49,215 nucleotides of DNA from a virus. A program made the translations under genes and the position numbers. The stretch covers positions 1 to 49,215 of IMG/VR virus record IMGVR_UViG_3300034524_000131; one strand, written 5' to 3'. Numbering within the stretch: the stretch's first letter is position 1; the number at the start of each line of letters is the position of its first letter. Shown one piece after another: positions 6,653 to 13,155 of the stretch. The notes beneath the pieces are model-generated. The model was not told the DNA's origin. It made no database searches and was given only the letters and a program-made list of their open reading frames with translations.

Positions 6653-7292
6653 TTTCTTTAGGAGTAATCAAAAGAATATCTATAGGACCACCACAACTTA
6701 CTGGCTTATATAAAAATTTATCAAGTTTAATAGTTGTTTCTAAACAAAATTTAACGAATTCGATAGCATCTACTATTGACATTATATCGTACTGAATATC
6801 GTTACGGTTTGAAATTAGTCTACTCATTGTATCTGGTTGACCTCCCCATGCCATACCGTAAATAACGGAGTTATCGTTATGATTTACAATATCTAATTTT
6901 TTTCTAGAGGGGTCAATAATGTATACAAATGGCTCGTTATTGCTATATCCTGCTAAATGGAAAGCCAGCGAATATTTACTAACTTCTTTGTTTATAAAGT
7001 CATAAAGTTTCTGGGCAATAATGTTTATATCATCACCTTTATGCAAATATTCATTCTTAAATTTTTCTAATGTGAATGGAAGCAATTTGCCATTTGGTAA
7101 AGCTATGCCAAATGAAGAAATACCAATGTTAAAGCCATCAAATAAAAATATTTTTTGTGAGTTGTAAGAAGAAACGAAGATTTCATGAATAGTATTTCCT
7201 AAATTATCTTTACTTGGTTTTGTAGTAATACGTGAACTGTCAGCAGCCATAACAATACCTTCCGACACGTAAATAGTAGCTATTATGGTCAA
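6603..7292 (-). CDS. Proteasome-like Ntn-hydrolase, N-terminal Thr
   Basis: 229 aa. After the start the sequence reads TIIATIYVSEGIVMAADSS, which aligns with the proteasome beta/HslV N-terminus (TTIVGVK..GGVVLAADSR): Thr1 and Asp17 are in register, and a KI pair further on may hold the catalytic Lys33 equivalent. The C-terminal CGGPIDILLITPKEIKWV also fits the family. The frame is open from a TTG at 7325, but AAGGAAGGGG lies 6 nt before a second TTG (7292) that is followed directly by ACC (Thr), so Met removal would expose the nucleophile. The gene lies 34 bp after an XRE gene on the same strand. Substrate unknown; the class cleaves peptide or amide bonds. Confidence 0.7.
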   Translation of the reverse strand: MTIIATIYVSEGIVMAADSSRITTKPSKDNLGNTIHEIFVSSYNSQKIFLFDGFNIGISSFGIALPNGKLLPFTLEKFKNEYLHKGDDINIIAQKLYDFINKEVSKYSLAFHLAGYSNNEPFVYIIDPSRKKLDIVNHNDNSVIYGMAWGGQPDTMSRLISNRNDIQYDIMSIVDAIEFVKFCLETTIKLDKFLYKPVSCGGPIDILLITPKEIKWVQHKLYCPAHYMI

Positions 7293-7326
7293 GACAAACC
7301 CCTTCCTTCGTAACCACTGATTCAAT

Positions 7327-7635
7327 TCATTTTAAAACTTTCAAGAATTCATTCAATTGTCTAAGCTGTTCTGAAGTGAGAGATTTGGCCGTATTAAGTA
7401 GCTGGCGAAGTTCAGGTGATAAAGTTTTATCGTTTGTGTTATCTAAATCAAAAAATTCTTTGAGAGTTATACCTAAGCCTTCACATATAAACATTATGGT
7501 TTCAATACTTGGGCTTTTATTGCCGGCTTCAATATAACTAAGACTAGATTGAGCAATTTTAGCCCTTTTGGCTAACTCGTTTTGACTCAACCCAAAATTT
7601 TCACGTAAAGTTTTGATGCGCTTTCCAACATCCAA
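7327..7635 (-). CDS. XRE-family regulator paired with the Ntn-hydrolase
   Basis: About 102 aa. An XRE helix-turn-helix covers residues 3-58 (GKRIKTLRENFGLSQNELA and SSLSYIEAGNKSPSIET), followed by a short tail DNTNDKTLSPELRQLLNTAKSL that resembles the dimerisation tail of small SinR-type regulators. The start is uncertain: TTG 7635 has GGTGGTG at good spacing, while the frame is open to a GTG at 7662. It ends 34 bp before the hydrolase start, so the two probably form an operon. It faces the 66-aa XRE gene at 7750 across a repeat-rich promoter. Confidence 0.75.
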   Translation of the reverse strand: MDVGKRIKTLRENFGLSQNELAKRAKIAQSSLSYIEAGNKSPSIETIMFICEGLGITLKEFFDLDNTNDKTLSPELRQLLNTAKSLTSEQLRQLNEFLKVLK

Positions 7636-7659
7636 TGAATTCACCACCCAAAAGATTAA

Positions 7660-7728
7660 CACTATAGTGATTTTATCACAAAAACAATCAAAATAGTTAT
7701 TGACAGATAATCAAAATAGTGATATTAT
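7660..7728. promoter_or_regulatory. Strong sigma-A promoter with operator repeats between two divergent XRE genes
   Basis: The rightward promoter has TTGACA at 7700-7705, a 17-bp spacer and TATTAT at 7723-7728, near consensus. The 12-mer AATCAAAATAGT occurs twice in direct orientation (7686-7697 and 7709-7720), the second copy within the spacer. A palindrome CACTATAGTG (7660-7669) and GTGAT/ATCAC arms (7667-7679) lie on the leftward side. The layout predicts repression of both directions by one or both XRE proteins. Confidence 0.75.
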
Positions 7729-7749
7729 ATTATCGAAAGGGTGATAAGT

Positions 7750-7950
7750 ATGAACAGTATTAAAAAATTAAGGGAAGCAAAAAAAATGTCACAAGCTGAA
7801 CTTGCAAAAAAAGCAAATATTTCACAAGCAGCTGTCCATTATATTGAATCCGGACAGAAATCACCAACTTTAAAGGTATTAACGAAAATAGCAAAAGCTC
7901 TTGAGGTTGAATTAGAAGATTTGATTAGCAGCCATAACCAAACAGCCTGA
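7750..7950 (+). CDS. Small XRE-family regulator
   Basis: 66 aa, a single HTH domain (IKKLREAKKMSQAELAKKANISQ, then YIESGQKSPTLKVLTKIAKALEV). ATG 7750 has GAAAGGGTGAT at good spacing; a GTG at 7741 would be too close to that RBS. Expressed from the strong promoter at 7700-7728. It ends in HNQTA-stop, sharing its 3' end and following RBS with two other genes in this operon. Its target is probably the adjacent repeat-bearing promoter. Confidence 0.8.
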   Translation: MNSIKKLREAKKMSQAELAKKANISQAAVHYIESGQKSPTLKVLTKIAKALEVELEDLISSHNQTA

Positions 7951-7961
7951 GGGGGTGAGGG

Positions 7962-8225
7962 ATGATGAAAACATTTGCAGGGAAAAGATTTTTCCGTGTG
8001 TTTGTGCCAAGTGAGGCAAGAAAAGACGGGGTGCAGTTGAACGAGATGCATGAGATAATCGCCAATGATGAGGTTGACGCTATACTGCAGGCTTTCAACG
8101 CCAAAGACTATAGACCGGGTTATTATAAAGGCGTGATCGTAGTTGAGGTTTTTCTTGGTGGCGGACATAAAGTCACAGAATGGTCACACAGGCACTATGC
8201 GGATGCATATGAGCAAACAGCATAA
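7962..8225 (+). CDS. Unknown small phage protein
   Basis: 87 aa, soluble, beginning MMKTFAGKRFFRVFVPSEARKDG and ending EQTA-stop. Alternating hydrophobic strands (YYKGVIVVEVFLGGG) suggest a small alpha/beta fold, but I do not recognise the family. GGGGGTGAGG precedes the tandem ATG ATG. It sits 11 bp after the 66-aa XRE gene and 12 bp before an HTH gene in the rightward early operon. Confidence 0.65.
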   Translation: MMKTFAGKRFFRVFVPSEARKDGVQLNEMHEIIANDEVDAILQAFNAKDYRPGYYKGVIVVEVFLGGGHKVTEWSHRHYADAYEQTA

Positions 8226-8237
8226 AGGGGGTGAGGG

Positions 8238-8480
8238 ATGATGAACCAACCAATATACGAACCAGAGCAGCTACCGTATGTGCTCAAAACCCAAGACGTA
8301 ATGAATCTCTGCCGGTGCTCCCGGCCCTGGGCGATGAAAATCATTCGCAAGGCAGAAAAGAGAGGTGTCGGGGTGCACTGGGTGGGGAAGCAGCCTAGGG
8401 TGAATAGGGATTCGTTTTTGGAATACTTGAGAACATGCAAAAGACAACCTAAATTAAAAACGACGGAGGTGAGCTCATGA
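8238..8480 (+). CDS. Excisionase-like winged HTH protein
   Basis: 80 aa. The segment YVLKTQDVMNLCRCSRPWAMKIIRKAEKRG, then a basic wing VHWVGKQPRVNRDSFLEYL, matches the MerR/HTH_17 excisionase-like pattern. Such proteins bind DNA near att sites and favour excision, or act as small regulators. It is far from the integrase but within the early operon, where some temperate phages carry xis. Function is inferred from the fold only. The next gene starts within its stop region (8477). Confidence 0.6.
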   Translation: MMNQPIYEPEQLPYVLKTQDVMNLCRCSRPWAMKIIRKAEKRGVGVHWVGKQPRVNRDSFLEYLRTCKRQPKLKTTEVSS

Positions 8481-8695
8481 ACATACAGTTTCAGGGCGAC
8501 GCCAAGCGCGTAGCCTGCCAGAATTACAGTTACGGCCTCTGCAGCATGCAGGGCTACAAGTTGTGCCGCATGCACGAGTGCGAGAAGTATGTGCTTCTGC
8601 CCGAGGCCAAGTGGCGGAAGTGGCACAATGAGCGGAAGGAGAGATTCAGAGGGAGAGGGGTTTTTGGATTGCTGGGAGGGGGGATGAGAAAGTGA
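8477..8695 (+). CDS. Small cysteine-rich protein
   Basis: 72 aa with four to five cysteines in the first 35 residues (ACQNYSYGLCSM, then LCRMHECEKY), suggesting a small zinc knuckle. The C-terminal part is basic and glycine-rich. ATG 8477 overlaps the end of the preceding gene by 4 bp, with GGAGGTGAG ahead of it. No recognised family. Confidence 0.65.
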   Translation: MNIQFQGDAKRVACQNYSYGLCSMQGYKLCRMHECEKYVLLPEAKWRKWHNERKERFRGRGVFGLLGGGMRK

Positions 8696-8883
8696 AGCTA
8701 TCTGCAGAAGAATTGATTTTCTTGCGGAGGATAGTCCAAAGAGCACGAAAAGAAGAGCTAGAAGACATTGATATTTTCACAGATTCCCAAACCGCAAAGA
8801 CCGCACTTGAAATTGCAAAACAGCAGTTGAAAACATGCGACTCAATTTTGAAAAAAATCGAAAAGGAGCTGACGGAAGAATGA
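8692..8883 (+). CDS. Small helical protein
   Basis: 63 aa starting at GTG 8692, overlapping the previous stop, with GGGAGGGG upstream. Predicted as two or three amphipathic helices, acidic overall (EELIFLRRIVQRARKEELEDI). No motif that assigns function. Part of an overlapping run of small early genes. Confidence 0.6.
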   Translation: MKLSAEELIFLRRIVQRARKEELEDIDIFTDSQTAKTALEIAKQQLKTCDSILKKIEKELTEE

Positions 8884-9074
8884 AAAAATATGCCCGGGGA
8901 GACGGGCGAATGGGGATTGAGAGCTTTGCAGGGAAGATGGAGGAATTTCGGAAATATCTCTCTGAGAGGAGGGGGTTTGTAGAGTGGAGCTTTGATACCC
9001 TTTACCGATTCCATTATACACCCGTGAAAGGAGGGAAACAATGTATCGTGATGCACGAAAAAGAGCAGGATTGA
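8880..9074 (+). CDS. Unknown small protein
   Basis: 64 aa from ATG 8880, which overlaps the previous TGA (ATGA junction) and has AAGGAG 10 bp upstream. A longer frame opens at 8835 but lies inside the preceding gene. The sequence GIESFAGKMEEFRKYLSERRGFVEWSFDTLYRFHY is mixed helical and aromatic, with no known family. Its end overlaps the next gene by 34 bp. Confidence 0.55.
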   Translation: MKKYARGDGRMGIESFAGKMEEFRKYLSERRGFVEWSFDTLYRFHYTPVKGGKQCIVMHEKEQD

Positions 9075-9577
9075 CCCGAGAAGAGGCAGCTTTTCGGCTA
9101 CATGTTGCACCAAGGACGCTTGCGAAATATGAATCAGGGGAAACAGTTCCCCCGCCGGAAGTAGCGTTGAAAATGGCAGAAACATATAGGGCATCACAAT
9201 TGACGGCGGCATACTGTCGGTATGAGTGCCCAATAGGGCAAAAATATAGCTACGAAGTTTTGAATAATGTAGACCTTTCCCCCGTAGCGATATTGACTAA
9301 ATTCATTGACGAAAAGCAGGAAGTTGATGCTTTATTAAACGAGCTGATGGTTACCGTACTAAACAAGAACGGGGAAAGTGACCTTAACCTAGAGGAAAAG
9401 GCCAAACTTGAGAAAGCAACGCTTGAATTGCTTGACCTTGAACATGTTATAGAAACTTTGAAGTTACAGCTCTGGAGATTCCTAAATATAGGAAAATTAA
9501 TCAAAAAACACAATGAAAAATGCAAAAACAAAGGATACGTGGACACAAAAAAAGACGCCCTTTCAGGCGCAAAATAA
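9041..9577 (+). CDS. XRE HTH protein with C-terminal helical domain
   Basis: 178 aa. Residues 1-50 form an HTH of XRE type (YRDARKRAGLTREEAAFRLHVAPRTLAKYESGETVPP is the visible pattern). Residues 55-70 contain a Cys pair (YCRYECP). Residues 85-160 are helical and rich in Leu/Glu/Lys. AAAGGAGGG precedes ATG 9041. HTH plus extended helical tail is common in phage early regulators of Clostridia. It is the last gene before an inverted repeat (9586-9612), and its target is unknown. Confidence 0.7.
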   Translation: MYRDARKRAGLTREEAAFRLHVAPRTLAKYESGETVPPPEVALKMAETYRASQLTAAYCRYECPIGQKYSYEVLNNVDLSPVAILTKFIDEKQEVDALLNELMVTVLNKNGESDLNLEEKAKLEKATLELLDLEHVIETLKLQLWRFLNIGKLIKKHNEKCKNKGYVDTKKDALSGAK

Positions 9578-9585
9578 ACTCGCTA

Positions 9586-9612
9586 CCCTCATTGTATCAC
9601 ACGCAATGAGGG
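9586..9612. repeat. Perfect 9-bp inverted repeat in an intergenic gap
   Basis: CCCTCATTG (9586-9594) and CAATGAGGG (9604-9612) flank a 9-nt loop. There is no T-run on the plus side, so it does not look like a simple terminator. It may be an operator or an mRNA hairpin before the gene at 9635. Confidence 0.5.
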
Positions 9613-9634
9613 AAATCAAGGGAGAGTGAGAAAC

Positions 9635-9898
9635 GTGAAGGGGATGACCAAAAACGAAATCTACAGCTGGTTCGAAAGGGCCAAGGCAGAAACAAGATTC
9701 CCTGAAGTGAGAAATTTTCTCGAGAAAGAAATTCAGCTCTACACTGATACCTGCCCGGGCTGCGGGCTCCGGATATATGAATCGTGCCGGATTCTGTATA
9801 TCCGGGAGTATTGTAGATATGACTTCGTAACATATATATGTTCGAACTGTTTTACCGGGTTCAGAAAGATTGAGTTCAAAGACGAGGAGGAGGTCTGA
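9635..9898 (+). CDS. Small protein with two CxxC motifs
   Basis: About 87 aa. TCPGCGLRIYESC and YICSNCF give two CxxC pairs about 35 residues apart, the typical layout of a treble-clef or zinc-ribbon site. The start is uncertain: GTG 9635 follows AGGGAGAG at reasonable spacing; GTG 9626 and ATG 9644 are alternatives. It is followed after 3 bp by a small membrane protein gene. Confidence 0.65.
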   Translation: MKGMTKNEIYSWFERAKAETRFPEVRNFLEKEIQLYTDTCPGCGLRIYESCRILYIREYCRYDFVTYICSNCFTGFRKIEFKDEEEV

Positions 9899-9901
9899 AG
9901 C

Positions 9902-10051
9902 ATGGAAAAAGAGCTGAAGGACCTGGCCAAAGCCGGGACAGGATATATTCAAGCCAAAACGGCAGAGGTATGGATGAGTATAGGGCTGACTGTAGTTTTA
10001 TTGGCACTCATGGGGATACTGTATGGAACTCTGAGAGCTTTTCTAAAATAG
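9902..10051 (+). CDS. 49-aa single-pass membrane protein
   Basis: ATG 9902 is preceded by GAGGAGGAGG. The product has a charged N-terminal helix (MEKELKDLAKAGTG) and one hydrophobic segment from about residue 25 to 45 (SIGLTVVLLALMGILYGTL), so it should sit in the membrane. It ends just before the structured intergenic region at 10056. Function unknown. Confidence 0.6.
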   Translation: MEKELKDLAKAGTGYIQAKTAEVWMSIGLTVVLLALMGILYGTLRAFLK

Positions 10052-10055
10052 ACAA

Positions 10056-10160
10056 AACCAAAGGCTACCCCGTTCGCAACGGTGGGTAGAAAGCCGAGAT
10101 GGTCGGTAGGCGCCGGACGGGGAAACGGCTTGGCGGCGGGGTGGCTTGGAAACCAAAAAG
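10056..10160 (+). ncRNA. GC-rich structured RNA candidate
   Basis: A 128-bp gap holds dense pairing potential. Hairpin 1: CTACCC+CGTT (10065-10074) with AACG (10078-10081) and GGGTAG (10084-10089), a 10-bp stem with a 2-nt bulge. Hairpin 2: CCGA (10094-10097) with TCGG (10103-10106). Hairpin 3: CGCC (10111-10114) with GGCG (10132-10135). A closing helix can pair CCAA near 10059 with TTGG at 10146-10149. There is no T-run. It precedes the AAAGGAGG of the gene at 10180. It could be a cis-acting leader or an independent small RNA; I do not recognise a known family. Confidence 0.45.
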
Positions 10161-10179
10161 AAAAAAGGAGGCATGAATA

Positions 10180-10644
10180 ATGCGTACAGCCGAGACTATT
10201 CTGGCTGATCTTGAGACCAGCACGCTGAAAGCAAAGCTGCTGGAATATCCGGCACTAATACACCGTAGGAAAGAAGACCTGTTTCGAGCACGTCAACAGC
10301 TGACTGAAGCTCAGAATGCCAGAATCGAAGCAGAAGCTTTGCTGGTGTCTATGATTGCGGCCGAAAAGAACCCTAATACTGGCAAGCCGGCCTACAGCAA
10401 CGCCGAGGCCAGGGCCGCAGAATTGGTGAACCGGAAAAAGACCAGCATAGAGTATCAGGAAGCTGACAGACTGGTACAGGAAATAGAAGCCTTGGTCAAT
10501 ACCCTGCAGTTCGATCTAGAACGGCTGCAGGACGAATTTAGGGCATATCGATACGTCGTAGACCTCACCGCCCGGGAGCTGGCACTTTTGGCCAGCGATA
10601 ACGTAAACGGCGGCGGGAACGGTGAAGAAAGGCAACCTTATTAA
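10180..10644 (+). CDS. Helical phage protein of unknown function
   Basis: 154 aa, nearly all helix. Residues 25-60 and 85-130 have coiled-coil heptads (RKEDLFRARQQLTEAQNARIEAEALL). A loop NPNTGKPAYSNAEARAAEL separates them. The C-terminal NVNGGGNGEERQPY is flexible. AAAAGGAGG precedes ATG 10180. First gene of the recombination/replication operon, directly ahead of the zinc-motif protein at 10671; probably a DNA-metabolism accessory protein, by position only. Confidence 0.6.
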   Translation: MRTAETILADLETSTLKAKLLEYPALIHRRKEDLFRARQQLTEAQNARIEAEALLVSMIAAEKNPNTGKPAYSNAEARAAELVNRKKTSIEYQEADRLVQEIEALVNTLQFDLERLQDEFRAYRYVVDLTARELALLASDNVNGGGNGEERQPY

Positions 10645-10670
10645 AAATTTTAAAAGGAGGATGAAAAATT

Positions 10671-11384
10671 ATGTCAATTACTCAAAGTGATTTGTTTTCA
10701 ACCGGCCAAGAATTAGTTGAGGTAGACGAAAAGCAGCTCCAGGAACTGCTTCAAAGCGAGGTGCAGACGGCCCTGGAAAACATCGACCCCAGGCCACCGC
10801 GGATAAAAATATCGCGGGAAAGCCAGGCGTTTCTACTTCCAGATGGAAGTACGCAGAAAACCATCGAAGGCGTCATCGTATTCCACCACAAGGCCCGGGG
10901 ATACTGGGAAATGGAAGGACAGCAGGTGCCCACGTGCAGCTCACTAGATGGGAAAATGGGCACCGATGAAAATGGCAATACCAGATCCTGCATAGGCTGC
11001 CCGCATAATGCCTGGGGAACAGGTAAAGACGGACGCGGCAAAGCTTGTAAAGAAATGCGCTGGATTTATATTCTGCAAGACGGTGAAATCATCCCCAGCC
11101 GTATCAGCCTGCCGCCTACTTCACTCGGTCAATTTGACGCTTTTGTGACAGCTTTGGCTCAGAAGAGGAAAGCGCCGATCCAAAAGAAAGTACGGCTCGG
11201 GCTGGAAACGGCAGAACGGCACGGTTATAAATTCTCTGCCCTGGCACAGCCGGAAGTAATCGGCGATACGCCGTTCAATGAAATCCCGAGGCTTATCAAG
11301 CTCAGAGAAGCGGTTGTCCAGGCAGCCAAGAAAGAAGGCATCACCGCAGAAGATTATTACGAAGAAGACAAAGAACCATTCTAG
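10671..11384 (+). CDS. Zinc-motif DNA-metabolism protein, possibly ssDNA-binding
   Basis: 237 aa. A cysteine cluster C89, C107, C110 and C126 (VPTCSS, CIGCPHN, KACKEM) sits in a glycine-rich loop region, preceded by beta strands (TIEGVIVFHHKARGYW) and followed by MRWIYILQDGEIIPSRISLPP. This arrangement is seen in uncharacterised phage proteins located with recombination genes and could be an OB-fold single-strand binding protein, which is otherwise missing from this phage. The C-terminal end EDYYEEDKEPF is acidic, a typical feature of phage SSBs. The gene is followed by a strong terminator. Confidence 0.55.
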   Translation: MSITQSDLFSTGQELVEVDEKQLQELLQSEVQTALENIDPRPPRIKISRESQAFLLPDGSTQKTIEGVIVFHHKARGYWEMEGQQVPTCSSLDGKMGTDENGNTRSCIGCPHNAWGTGKDGRGKACKEMRWIYILQDGEIIPSRISLPPTSLGQFDAFVTALAQKRKAPIQKKVRLGLETAERHGYKFSALAQPEVIGDTPFNEIPRLIKLREAVVQAAKKEGITAEDYYEEDKEPF

Positions 11385-11393
11385 TTTCCCCCA

Positions 11394-11442
11394 CTCCCTG
11401 GTCGGGCAGCTTCCCCCCGGCTCCCGACCGGGAGGTCTTTTT
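11394..11442 (+). terminator. Strong Rho-independent terminator
   Basis: Stem CTCCC + GGTCGGG (11394-11398, 11400-11406, one bulged T at 11399) pairs with CCCGACC + GGGAG (11423-11434), 12 bp in all, with a 16-nt loop and then GTCTTTTT. It separates the zinc-motif gene from the SbcC-like operon, so partial read-through or a new promoter is needed downstream. Confidence 0.85.
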
Positions 11443-11479
11443 GGAAGATTGAACCCTATTTAGGAAGGAGGTTTTGCAC

Positions 11480-12919
11480 TTGAACCCCATCAGAAAGCTT
11501 ATCATCGAAAATTTCCAATCGCATGTGAAAACTACAATTACACCGGCACCTGATGGCCAGCTAACCGTCATTACCGGCCCCAGCGACGCAGGGAAAACGG
11601 TCGTGCTTCGAGCCCTACGCTGGCTGCTGTTCAATGAACCCCAGGGGACGGACTTTATCCGTGTTGGCGCGTCTTTTGCCCGGGTAACTGTGGAGCTTGA
11701 AAGCGGCCATACGGTGATGCGGGAGCGGACAAGGGCCACAAATAGGTATAAGATTGTTGCTCCAGGCAGCGATGGGCCGCAGGTATTTGAAGGTTTCGGC
11801 AATTCCGTGCCCCTGGAGGTGCAGGAGATTACCGGCGTTCGCCCCGTAAAAATCGGCGACCTGGAACTGAATCTCAACCTGGCCGAGCAGCTTGCCGGAC
11901 CGTTTCTGGGTAGTTCCATTTCTGCCGGTGCCAGAGCCAAAGTCCTTGGCAAGCTGGCGGGGACGGAAGAGATAGATTATGCAGCTAAACAGTTGGGAAC
12001 GGACCTGTATAGACGCCACCAGGACGAAAAGCGACTTACCGGCGAAGTAGCGGAGTTGGAAGAAAAACTCCAGGAATATGATTGGTTGCCGGCGGCGAAG
12101 ATGAAGATTGAGGCGCTGGAAAGTATTGTGGCGAAGATTAAGGCGGCGCAGGAGCGGCGGGTGGCATTGGTGGAGTTAAAAGAGCGGCTGGCCGAAGCGG
12201 ATGAGAAGATTACAGGTTGCCATGCCGTACTTTATCGCTGGCGTAACCTGGAGCAAGGGGAAGAGCTTGCGACGGACATAGCGGAAAACCAGCGCAGCAA
12301 AGAAACGCTGGTGAAGCTGGTAAACAATTACTGGACGTATCAGCAAAGCATTTGGGCGTGTGAAAAGATTGTTGCAAAATACGCCAGCCTGCAGGAAGCG
12401 GAAGAAAAGTTCCAGGTAACACTGAAGGGCATAGAGAGAGCGGAACAGTTGCGTAGTTTGAAAAATGGCTATCTGGCCGTGCAGGAAGCGATTCAAAAAA
12501 ACCAGGACATATTAAATCGTCTTCAAGGCATTGACCAAGCTGGAGAAATAGCGGCTGCCGTGCGGGAGAAAATCACACAGCGTGATATTCTTCTCAGGCT
12601 GGCACGGTCCTATGGAAGCGCAGGGATGCTTATTGCCCAAGAACAGATTAAAGTTGAAACCCTACAGCAGGTGGCAGAAGCGGAAAAGTTTTTGCAGGCT
12701 GCCGCGGAGAAGCGCCGTCGCTGGGAAAAGCTTGTCGTTCTTCATGATAAATATACGAGCTTATCAGGCTTAATTGAAGATGCCCGGGCAAAAGTCGTCG
12801 TGTGGGAAAATCGGGTGGCGGAGCTGCAGGGGGCATATCAGGACGAGTTGGCCGCTGCCGGTATATGTCCGTTGTGCGGCCAGGCTATTAATTATCAAAA
12901 AATTAAGGAGGCTGTATAG
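11480..12919 (+). CDS. SbcC/Rad50-type ATPase, N-terminal half with zinc hook
   Basis: About 479 aa. The N-terminus has LIIENFQSHVKTTI and the Walker A motif GPSDAGKT of SMC-like ATPases, then a long coiled coil (about residues 170-450) ending in the hook motif CPLCGQ near the C-terminus. There is no signature or Walker B motif in this protein; they occur in the protein at 13152-13817. TTG 11480 has GGAAGGAGG at 8-nt spacing. With the downstream SbcD-type nuclease the complex should process DNA ends (T4 gp46/gp47, SbcCD). Confidence 0.85.
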   Translation: MNPIRKLIIENFQSHVKTTITPAPDGQLTVITGPSDAGKTVVLRALRWLLFNEPQGTDFIRVGASFARVTVELESGHTVMRERTRATNRYKIVAPGSDGPQVFEGFGNSVPLEVQEITGVRPVKIGDLELNLNLAEQLAGPFLGSSISAGARAKVLGKLAGTEEIDYAAKQLGTDLYRRHQDEKRLTGEVAELEEKLQEYDWLPAAKMKIEALESIVAKIKAAQERRVALVELKERLAEADEKITGCHAVLYRWRNLEQGEELATDIAENQRSKETLVKLVNNYWTYQQSIWACEKIVAKYASLQEAEEKFQVTLKGIERAEQLRSLKNGYLAVQEAIQKNQDILNRLQGIDQAGEIAAAVREKITQRDILLRLARSYGSAGMLIAQEQIKVETLQQVAEAEKFLQAAAEKRRRWEKLVVLHDKYTSLSGLIEDARAKVVVWENRVAELQGAYQDELAAAGICPLCGQAINYQKIKEAV

Positions 12920-12921
12920 CT

Positions 12922-13155
12922 ATGACAGATATTACCGCCAGATTAAATAATTTAAAAACCCAAATCGAGCAGGGCAAAATTGAAAAGACCAGGGCTGAAA
13001 CTAATCTCCAGAATTACACCAAGCAGAGAGATGATATTGTGGCGCAAATGGCAGAACTGGGCGTAACGCCGGAGACGGTGGACAATGAAATTGAGCGGTT
13101 GGAACAGGAGATTGAGGAAAGCCTGAAGCAGGCGGAGGAGCTGTTAAAAGGATGA
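12922..13155 (+). CDS. Short coiled-coil protein between the SbcC halves
   Basis: 77 aa, one continuous helix with heptads (NNLKTQIEQGKIEKTRAETNL, then IERLEQEIEESLKQAEELL). TAAGGAGG precedes ATG 12922, and its TGA overlaps the start of the next gene. Its place between the two ATPase halves suggests it is a linker segment of the same coiled-coil arm made as a separate subunit. Confidence 0.65.
   Translation: MTDITARLNNLKTQIEQGKIEKTRAETNLQNYTKQRDDIVAQMAELGVTPETVDNEIERLEQEIEESLKQAEELLKG

Noticed and set aside
9546-9570. Minus-strand terminator-like hairpin (GCGCC ... GGCGT plus U-run)
   Set aside because: The stem is short with a wobble pair and lies inside a plus-strand gene, and no leftward gene lies upstream of it.
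12919-13155. Sequencing frameshift splitting SbcC
   Set aside because: Each cistron has its own start with RBS or ATGA overlap, so I treat the split as real, though read-level confirmation would settle it.
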